From Omphiscola glabra (taxonomy: Eukaryota; Mollusca; Gastropoda; Lymnaeidae), in the NCBI GenBank assembly GCA_964017045.1, contig OZ024794.1, positions 51,799,608-51,863,607 of the forward strand: 64,000 nucleotides of DNA, given 5' to 3'. The position numbers were made by a program, and so were the translations under genes. A model generated the notes under the pieces. The model searched no databases and was not told the DNA's origin. It saw only the letters and a list, made by a program, of their open reading frames with translations. Positions 38,401 to 50,000 of the stretch are shown here, piece by piece. How positions within the stretch are numbered: position 1 is the first letter of the stretch; every line of letters begins with the position of its first letter.

Positions 38401-41400
38401 ATGTATATATATATTTTTTTAAAAAATATTTTAAATTTTAATTTTAATTAATATGCAACTTTTATATATAACTTATTTAATACAATCGCAATGGACACTT
38501 TCTTAATAACTCTCACTCTACCCATGACTCCAACAATTTAAATAGAATCTAAGGTTGTTTAAATTATCTCTACTTGTATGTCCCCCACATTGGGACTGTC
38601 GTACCTTGTTTGCATTGTCTCTACTTGTGTCAGCACCGGGACTGTCTCACCTTGTTTCAGTTGTCTCTACCTGTATGTCCACAGCACATGGACTGTCTCA
38701 CCTTGTTTGAATTGTCTCTACTTGTACTTGTATGTCCCCAGCACTGGGAGTGTCGTACTTTGTTTGTGCTGCTCATGTTCGCCATCTCGGCAAGCCAGAC
38801 GTGGATGCTGATGGAGGGTCTGTACCTCTATCTGCTCGTACACAAGACAATGGTCACTGAGAGGCTAGGGGTTAAACCCTACATAGTGCTTGGATGGGGT
38901 AGGTCTTTGCTTCAATGTAATAATTTTATTTAAAAAAAACTATTTTGTTTTTGAGCTTCGTTGGAGTTTTTTATAATGTGATTTAAAAAATTAAAAAATA
39001 CATTCGGAGCGCTGTTTAGCTTTATCTACCAAATACATAGATTGGGCACTTCATGTGTGAACTTACTGACCCAGATTGCAACACGGCTAGGTTTATGCGA
39101 GGCGTGAAGTATTAAAGCCGATCATAGAATAACAACATGCTCGGATTATCTTTCCTCTTTACCATGTTTTCACCCCCTTCATTTCTCATCATTCTCCTAC
39201 ATCCCATTGCGTACCTTCCATCTTTAAGTCTGCGGTCAGCATCATTTTACTGTTCATCCAACGAGGAAAAAAAAACACCCCAACAACAACGAATTATGGC
39301 AACACCCTAAGAAAAGGTTACCTCGTGTGTTCTCCTTCAAGTTGTTTGGTTTCCTGTGTGACAAACCATCACTTTAAGTAGTTGGATTCCTCGCTGTCAA
39401 TTAGAGATCAGTTTATTTAAAATTACTTATTGCAAAGTTATACCATTACGCAACCGCCATCAATGATCACGCTATATGACAAACCTGGTAGATGCTAGAC
39501 TAGTTAGATCAGATACTCCAAAAAAATGAGTTTTGTCATCCTGACGTTTCTCGCTCTTGACCCCCCCCCCCCCCCCCGCTTTCCTACATGAATTTTTGAA
39601 TGGCTTTTCTAGAGAAATTTTGTATCGGATAACAAAATGTGTCTGTGACGTCACTGAAGTCTCAGGAAACCGTGGATGCCTCTCGGTGCCATACTTAATA
39701 GCAGCGCATACAAGCCACTGTGAAGGCCTTCAACACCTTTTGCACTCGGAGCGAAGAGACCATGTAAACAGATTATACTGGTCTAAGATTACTAACAGCT
39801 ATCAAAGTGCTAGATGAATTTTTGTTGGTTTGATGACCGGATTTGGGGAAAAGCCCCCCCAGTGCTTGATCTTCGCTCATTGCTGCGACTAATGGACGCC
39901 GTAATCAGAAAACCCCCAATATCTTGGGATCAAAGACTGCCATCTTTAGAGCTGTCTGTGGGGGGGGGGGAAGAATGGGCGACATAATCGTCTCATCCTG
40001 AATCAGGTCATCGACATGATACTATGACGTGTCATCGAATTTCCAGTGCCGAGTCAATATAGAATGTATACACACGAAAAGAAACACGTTTGGTACGATA
40101 AGCTTGTAAGACGGTCTCTTCACTTTTAATAGTCTTTTAATGCATGCACAGCTTTGAGTCTCCCCCCCCCCTCAACCAACCCCATTTCGTTTGTTTTAGC
40201 ACAGATTAAATGTTAAATGTTGAACTTTTTTTGTTTGTTTCAGCATTGCCATGGACATTTCTGATTCCATGGATTGTCATTAAAGCTGTTTTTGAAAATA
40301 AATTGTGAGCATACACATTTAATCATTCATTATATCAAAAAAGTTGACATACTTGTACTTTGGTGTTGTCAACTGCAGTTATGAAACGGGTATATTAAGG
40401 TATTATTTAATGTTTCTTGCTGTGACATTAATCCCTGTCAACGTATTGTGTTATATAACCGGATAAGTGAGTTGTTAAATTAATCACTGTCAATGTATTG
40501 TGTTATAAAACCGGATAAGTGAGTTGTTAAATTAATCACTGTCAACGTATTGTGTTATGAAACCGGATAAGTGAGTTGTTACATTAATCACTGTCAACGT
40601 ATTGTGTTATATAACGGGATAATTGAATTGTTTCATTAATCCCTGTCAACGTATTGTGTTATATAACTGGATAAGTGAATTGTTTCAGTAATCACTGTAA
40701 AAGTATTGTGTCATATATAGCTGGATAAATGAATTATGTCAATACTCACTGCCAACGCATTGCATTATATTTCTTCATGTGATGTTTCATTTCCAATTTT
40801 CTATGCATTTCAGTTGTTGGAACATGCAAGAGAATCCTGCTTATTTTTGGATTATGAAAGGGCCTTGGACCGCCGTAGTATTGGTAAGTTGTTGAGGTGT
40901 TGTCGCAGAGAATGAGAACCGTTAAAACTTTGTTGCGTGTGCTCATAGAAGGAAATTTAAGTTTTCTTCTTCTGAAATGTCATAAAAGAAATGGATAACT
41001 TGATCCCTTTTTTTTTTGTTGCTTCTAGTGTAACATCATCTATGCTTTTGTTTGGGAATGTAATTTTCAGATCCAGCGATCTTCAAACAAAAAAAATAGA
41101 ATAAAATAATAATATTTAAATAGTATTAGAAATAGAAATTGTATTTCTTGATTTGCTACTGCAAACATCTATTTAAAGAAATTATGAAGTTTGAATTTCA
41201 AAATTGAAAGATCAGTTGCATATTTTTAAAAAAAACGGCAACAACACATATTTCCTCACCCAGATAGAGAGATAGATCGAGGGAGGGAGAGAGGGAGGGA
41301 GGGACATTGATAAAGAGATACGAGCTTCGAGAGAGATAAAGAGAACGCGCGATACATAATATAGAAGGAGTGTGTGATTGAGTGGGAAAGAGAGACGGCG

Positions 41401-44033
41401 AAAAGTACGTGTGGGCACGATTTAATGTTTAAATACAAGGAGAACTACTTCTATCAGATGGGAACAAAACAACGCTGTTAATAATCTATATATATAAAAA
41501 TGAATGTATGTCTGTATGTATGTATGTCTCGTATGCGCTCCCAAACCATTCATGCGATTGCGAAAAAACTTTGGTTAGTTGTTGGCCACCTACCCGGGCA
41601 TTTAACTGCGTCATTAGACAACTTTTAAATTATTCCGTTTTGTTGCAATCGGATTAATGGTACAAATACAATTAGTACAAATATTTCACAATATTCCTTT
41701 TGGGACCGGGGCCCTAAATTTGTTTATATGTAATAAATGAGCCATATTAATATAATTTCAAACAAAGCTATTCAATGGGGGGGGGGGGATCAATCGCTAG
41801 AAGTTTGGGGACTAAACTGCATGTGGTAGGCTCCCGCTTCGAAAAACCTTCTAATTAATTCGAATACGCACGAGACGGTAAAAGAAATTTGTATATTAAA
41901 AGTACTTACAAAAAACATTATTAAAACACAAACACTCTATTTCGATGAGTGGCATTGCAACGCATGCCGGGTACTCGCTAGTCTCATATATATTTTACGC
42001 TTCTATTTTGACACATAGACTGCTTCCTAATGGATTACATCCTAATCATCGTATTTGGTATTGAGAGTATATTACAAATATTTCTAAATGTTTGAAAGAA
42101 AGTATGGTTCGATAATGAGTTCAATAGCGCGCAAAATAAAATTTCCGATAACTACGCTATATAATGTTTTTCCTTTATATAACGCAACTTCATTTGGCGC
42201 GTAATATTTTCTTTTCGGAAATATATCTCATGGGCGTGATATCAAAAGTGTGCAGTGACGTACCATGGAGGGTAGGGGTGTAGCGAAAATTGGGATTCTT
42301 AAATGTGCGTTACTTGAGTTCACGTTTTGTCAAGTAACTTTAGTAGATGGGAAGTTCGCGCATTGCTGTCGCCAATGCTTGGCAGGCTGTACCCAGTTCT
42401 AAAACATATCTCGTGTTGTGCTCCGCAGATAAATTTCTTTTTCTTTTTGGATATTATACGTGCTCTGGTGACACGTGTCCGGAACAACCAGCGTCACGTA
42501 GGACGATCTCAGTACAGGTAAACACCACCCCCCACACCACCCCTCCCCCCTTCCATACTTAATGTTTATGCATTCACATTCGTTTATACTTTATGAGTGG
42601 ATGACACAATTTGCAAAAATGTTTAGAAATATATATTTTATCATAACATCATACACTACTTACCTCTGCCCCCCCCACCCTCATCTGGTTATAAGAATTC
42701 CCTTCCACTACATACATTTCCTAACATCTATAGGAGGGAGAGGAAAATACAAATAACAAAATATAGATTACAAAAAAATTCTTCAGGTTATCAGATCAAG
42801 TTACTTCCCAACGATCCATTAAGCTATCAAGAAATATTTGTTAATTTAGACTGGTCTTGTCAAACGGGTTGGGAGAGACAATTTGTAAAATTTATTGTAG
42901 TTGGTTACAATGGGTTTGGATCGCCCATTTGTTAATTTACTCTGGTTGGATAAAACGGCTTGGCAGATCCCCTTTTTTGCATTTGAAGCGGAACTTAAAT
43001 TCAAATTTCTAGACTTTGAAAAAAAAATTAATAAAAACCTATAATTTATTCTCGGTCGCAAAAGTTCACAGCAAAATTCAAACAAAACAAAATGCCCCAG
43101 AGATCACGCCCTCGATTACGAAGGAAACATCAAATGTGTCGCAGAGGCGTCACCTCACCCTTGTGGCTCAAATGAATTTATCAGGTAGCCAGAGACTTGA
43201 TCGCGGAGTTCTTAAAAGTTTTCATTTCTTCATTTAATGTCTACTTTCAGGAAGTTTGGTAAATTTATCCTGGTCTTAATTCCGCTGTTTGGTATCATGT
43301 ACATTGTTCTCAACGTGGCCTTCCCATCTGAAGTTAACACTAAGGAATATAACCTTATCTACCTCTACATAGAGATGGGCTACAACTCTTTTCAGGTGAG
43401 TCGTGAAGAATTGACAGTCTATCACGTTGCCAGTGTTAAATTCTCAGCAACAAGTTCATGGTAGGCAATTACTTTACATGTCCAAATGAAATAACAAATT
43501 GAGAGGTAAAGAAGGAGGGTGTGAGGTGTGAGATACAGAGAGAGAGAGAGAGAGAGGGAGACAGAGAAAGAGATACAGAGACAGAGATACAGAGAGTGAA
43601 AGGGGAGAGAGACGGAGAGAGACAGAGAGAGTGAGGTGGAGAGGAAAAGAATGTGAGAGACAAAGAGAGAAGAGGAGAGATCTAGGGGAGAAACAGAGAA
43701 GAAGACAGAAAGACAGACAGGGAGTGAGAGTAAGGGAAGATAAAGACAAAATTGAGTGGCAGACAAACAGAGAGAGAGAGAGAGAGACATACATACATAG
43801 AGAGAGAGAGACAGAGAGAGAGAGAGACAGAGAGAGTCAGAGAGAGAGAGAGACAGAAAGAGACATAGAGAGAGACGGAAAGAGTTCAGAGAGAGACAAC
43901 TAGAGAGACAGAGACAGAGAGAGAGACAAAGAGAGAGACAAAAAGAGAGAGAGACAGAGAGAGAGAGACAGACAAAACAGAGAGAGAAGAAAGAGAGGCA
44001 GAGAGAAATACAGAAACAGAGAGAGAGAGAGAG

Positions 44034-44075
<42 letters not shown>

Positions 44076-47000
44076 GTAATGGAGGAAGTGTTGACTTAAA
44101 AGAGTTGTCAACGATTTTATCGATTACACGTCTGCCAGGTAAAGGGATTCAGTTGATACATTTCATTATATGCGGTCTGGAGAAATTGAACAAGCTCTTG
44201 ATTCGTAAGGTGTTCTGCATAAATGTCCTCTGTTCCGGCTAGGACATGGTACAGTTAAACATACCATCTCACACCACGTTAAGGGTATTGTTCTAAACAT
44301 CATGTCCTTTCCTTTGAGATGGTACTTTTTCAATTCAAGAAGTTAGACTCATCATTCAGTGCCAGTGAGTTTCTTCACTTCAAATATAACCTTATCCATG
44401 TCTTATAAAACCTTTCTCTGCAGGGACCATGAATGGCTATTTCGACATTTGTTGTTCTACCACTGGCACTAGATAAGGAGAAAGGGCCCGGGAGGGGGGG
44501 GGGAGCGGCAACATAATAATGCCACAAGGGTAAACAATTGAAAGGACTAATATTAATATTTTAAAATATGTTTTTTAAAATGTCTCTTTGCTACATTTGT
44601 TCGACATGTCACCAATGGAGCTCAAGGGCTGATAATAATATGAATAATTAAAGCACGATATTGACTACTAAAATTAAGTAGCATTATTTAAAAAGAGTTT
44701 TAACAAAATTAGCCATAGTTTACATGTATGCAACAGAAAGTGTTGTGTGTGCAAAGAGCACTTTGACTGTTAACATCATCACCAGTTTGGAAACCGTGCC
44801 CTAAATGGGACACCATGCCCGAAATGGGGAGTCATGCCCACACGGGGGGGGGGGGGCACCATGCCCGAATATGAAACCATGCCGAAATTAGGCCACTAAG
44901 CCAAAATTAGGAAACCTTGACATAATTGGGACGACATGCCATTAGTTGTGACACCATGCAAATTTACATATATTCATTTTAAAATCTTTCGAATATCATC
45001 CTTTCCCTTTGGGGTTTTCTTTTCGCCAAATGACCAACTTATTCATGTATTGTTAATAGCTTATACAAGTTTTCTAAACAAATAAATAAACACAAAATGG
45101 ATGAACTGTTAATTCTATACTACTTATATCAGTTTTCTAAACACATAAATAAACACAAAATGGATGAACTGTTAATTCGATACTGCTTATATCAGTTTTC
45201 TAAACAAATAAATAAACACAAAATGGATGAACTGTTAATTCGATACTACTTATATCAGTTTTCGAAACAAATAAATAAACACAAAATGGATGAACTGTTA
45301 ATTCTATACTACTTCTATCAGTTTTCTAAACAAATAAATAAACACAAAATGGATGAACTGTTAATTCTATACTACTTATATCAGTTTTCGAAACAAATAA
45401 ATAAACACAAAATGGATGAACTGTTAATTCTAAACTACTTATATCAGTTTTCGAAACAAATAAATAAACACAAAATGGATGAACTGTTAATTCTAAACTA
45501 CTTATATCAGTTTTCGAAACAAATAAATAAACACAAAATGGATGAACTGTTAATTCTATACTACTTATATCAGTTTTCGAAACAAATAAATAAACACAAA
45601 ATGGATGAACTGTTAATTCTATACTACTTATATCAGTTTTCGAAACAAATAAATAAACACAAAATGGATGAACTGTTAATTCTAAACTACTTATATCAGT
45701 TTTCGAAACAAATAAATAAACACAAAATGGATGAACTGTTAATTCTATACTACTTATACCAGTTTTCTAAACAAATAAATAAACACAAAATGGATGAACT
45801 GTTAATTCTAAACTACTTATATCAGTTTTCTAAAATAATAAATAAACACAAAATGGATGAACTGTTAATTCTATACTACTTATACCAGTTTTCTAAACAA
45901 ATAAATAAACACAAAATGGATGAACTGTTAATTCTATACTACTTATACCAGTTTTCTAAAATAATAAATAAACACAAAATGGATGAACTGTTAATTCTAT
46001 ACTACTTATACCAGTTTTCTAAACAAATAAATAAACACAAAATGGATGAACTGTTAATTCTATACTACTTATACCAGTTTTCTAAACAAATAAATAAACA
46101 CAAAATGGATGAACTGTTAACTCTATACTACTTATACCAGTTTTCTAAACAAATAAATAAACACAAAATGGATGAACTGTTAATTCTATACTACTTATAC
46201 CAGTTTTCTAAACAAATAAATAAACACAAAATGGATGAACTGTTAATTCTATACTACTTATACCAGTTTTCTAAACAAATAAATAAACACAAAATGGATG
46301 AACTGTTAATTCTATACTACTTATACCAGTTTTCTAAACAAATAAATAAACACAAAATGGATGAACTGTTAATTCTATACTACTTATACCAGTTTTCTAA
46401 ACAAATAAATAAACACAAAATGGATGAACTGTTAATTCTATACTACTTATACCAGTTTTCTAAACAAATAAATAAACACAAAATGGATGAACTGTTAATT
46501 CTATACTACTTATACCAGTTTTCTAAACAAATAAATAAACACAAAATGGATGAACTGTTAATTCTATACTACTTATACCAGTTTTCTAAACAAATAAATA
46601 AACACAAAATGGATGAACTGTTAACTCTATACTACTTATACCAGTTTTCTAAACAAATAAATAAACACAAAATGGATGAACTGTTAATTCTATACTACTT
46701 ATACCAGTTTTCTAAACAAATAAATAAACACAAAATGGATGAACTGTTAATTCTATACTACTTATACCAGTTTTCTAAACAAATAAATAAACACAAAATG
46801 GATGAACTGTTAATTCTATACTACTTATACCAGTTTTCTAAACAAATAAATAAACACAAAATGGATGAACTGTTAACTCTATACTACTTATACCAGTTTT
46901 CTAAACAAATAAATAAACACAAAATGGATGAACTGTTAATTCTATACTACTTATACCAGTTTTCTAAACAAATAAATAAACACAAAATGGATGAACTGTT

Positions 47001-50000
47001 AATTCTATACTACTTATACCAGTTTTCTAAACAAATAAATAAACACAAAATGGATGAACTGTTAATTCTATACTACTTATACCAGTTTTCTAAACAAATA
47101 AATAAACACAAAATGGATGAACTGTTAATTCTATACTACTTATACCAGTTTTCTAAACAAATAAATAAACACAAAATGGATGAACTGTTAATTCTATACT
47201 ACTTATACCAGTTTTCTAAACAAATAAATAAACACAAAATGGATGAACTGTTAATTCTATACTACTTATACCAGTTTTCTAAACAAATAAATAAACACAA
47301 AATGGATGAACTGTTAATTCTATACTACTTAATTGTTTCGTGCTTTTTTTTTTAAATCAACCTCCATAATCATTCAAATGTATTCTTGAATGCGTTTAAA
47401 GATCCTATATTTTCTTTTGTTCAACAGGGTTTTGTTTTGGCGCTGTTGTTTTGCTTCCTGAACGAGGATGTAAGTTATGCTTGTTGCATCTTGTGTCTAA
47501 GTCCCCCCGCCCCACGTCGTCATGGTTGCATTGTCTTTTGGCAAGATTTGCCACGCAGTAAATGGACCTCAACGACTTCTTTTATGTTTGTTTTGATCAT
47601 CTTGATATTTGGAAACAAATTATGTTGAGTTATGAATTCATTTGAAGACAGCGTGATTACACAGGAGGGTTCATTATTGTCTACTGCGCCGGGCGTGTGA
47701 AACAGATCGATGCAGCCCAAGCCTCGGGGACAGAAAAATTAAGCGGACGACTTGTTAAACTCCCCTAATAAATCTTATGAAACCCATATCATACCAAATG
47801 TATGAAAACCTTCAGAAATTATACCAATTTAAAAAGAAAAATCACAATCACTTGGAATAACGACTTACGCTGTGTCTAGCTTACTTCTTTTTTAGTAAAA
47901 ATTTTTCAGAAATTAATCCTACATAAAAATGTATTTTTTTTTAATGAAGGACAGCAAAAACTTAACCCCCCCCCCACCCGGGCCAGTATGCTTATAAATC
48001 TGCCCGATGTACAGAAGATGTCATCTTACTTTGTTAGAAGACCTCGCCATCACCTAGTTAGCCTTAATAAATTATGCACGTGTGCTTTTCTTAGACGTTT
48101 CATCACCACTTAACACTTTCCAACTATACCTCATGATGAACAAGATTTCTTAATTAAATAAAAATTCAAATATTCAAGCTTGGATTATGAACATTTTTAA
48201 CACATCACCCATAATATGTCTATTAATTATCAAATTATCATGAACTAGAGAAAAACGAACCTGGGCCCGCGCAATGTTGTGTTTTCTCTTCTGCTGTGTA
48301 TACAATTTGTTCCAGTGATATCCAGAACCCAAGCAACACAGTTCCAATCATTAACGTGACCGATGATGCCCCATTAGTCGGCTTAATATCTACAAGGGAC
48401 ATTTTTTATCGCAACATAGCTATACATTTTATCTGCTGGTGTGTCGAACATTTTATTTAGATTGTTGTCTTAAAAATGAAAAAGAGATGGTTGTCGATTT
48501 CAGGAGGGGGGGGGGACACACTAAATTGCAGATCTAACAATAAAAAAAAACACACAGTATAGAGAAAGTAAAGAAACTTAAGTACACGGGTGTCAACATT
48601 AATAAAAAGCACACGTGGAGTGATCACGGCTAATTCTGTATAAGCAAAGTTAACCAACGACTTAAAACATACACAACTTTAGCGCTGACAAACAAAAATT
48701 ATTATATCATCTACAGAGCGATAGCTGAACAGTTGCTGGTTTTGAAATTCATCGCTTGTCATAGAACACCGATTAAATAGAATTCCGAAGAACGCCAGTT
48801 ACAGTGATCAAACAAAATAACCTTCACTTGAAAATCTACTTGAAGCAATATGCATTTGCAAACAAAAGAAATTGGCGATAAATCCCACCTTATTCTTCAC
48901 AGATACCTAAGATCAGCTCGATCACGGCGAATTCTATCGCACTAATTTAGAAATAAAAAAGATATGAAAATTCATTTCTTCCCCAACCTATTAGAATTTA
49001 TTAGCTTGGCCCCCCCCCCCCCCCACCACGGCTGTTAAAAAGTATAAATGGTCACTCTTAAAGTCAATAATGCCACTAATTAGTGAAGTGCCATGACATG
49101 ACTGTTGATTTTTGAGCTTAAGAATTGCTTAAGGTATCTTGTGTTAAATTGTTCTAACTAAAACATGTTTGTCTTTGTTGTGAATATTTATTTATTTGAT
49201 GAAAATGAAAATGTACATTGTAATTATAAAAAAAAAATATTTCTATTTCATTGGATCAATAAAGCAATATTACCTTTTCTTATCGTAATTCCTATAATAC
49301 GCCTGCAATGCAACTTCTTCGTAGTCTGACCCATAGTATGGGGATATTTCATGTCTTAGTGTCCTAGAGTGTCTCTGTACCTCTGATAGAAACTGTTGCT
49401 ATTTTATTTAATTATTTAACATGGTTAAAAATGATAAATTTAAAGGATTTAGAACCCCCCCCCCCCCAGACCACACACACACCTCTATGCACGATTATTA
49501 ACATTTAACAAAAGTTAGACTGTATCAGAGGGTTAATGCAATGCATTACATTTAACACTCCTGTTGCCTTCTCTCATCAGGTACACTCTGAAATGCGTCG
49601 CTCATGGCAACAGCATCGGTCCAGGAGGTACAACAGCAACGTCTTCAACCGCTCAATGGCCCAAAGCTCTTTTAACAGAGCCTCAAGATCGCCGGGGCCG
49701 AACTCGCCCGGCATTCACCAGGACTCGGACAGCGGCAGCAGTAAAAAGAGGTTCAACACGCACGAGGTGACCAGACCTCGTCTGCAGCAGTCACTGTCTG
49801 TCCAGTCCACCTACCTCTCCCCGTCTCCGATCTCACAGCCGGATCCCATCCACTCTGACGAGACGCGCGCCGGCAGCTCTCCCGGCCGCAAGGGTGCGTG
49901 CGTCAGCAGCAGGAACGGTGCCAGCTTTAGGCAACACAGCGCTAACGGCGTCAGAAGAGACTACGGGACAGGCAGCTTAAGGCACAAATCTCAGACACTG

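Noticed and set aside
39557..39817. 86-codon frame in GPCR intron as an extra exon or gene
   Set aside because: No splice sites in phase with neighbours, begins in a C17 tract and shows no family motif.
43422..44111. 229-codon Ser/Leu-rich minus frame
   Set aside because: A GA/CT microsatellite within a GPCR intron, overlapping an exon antisense.
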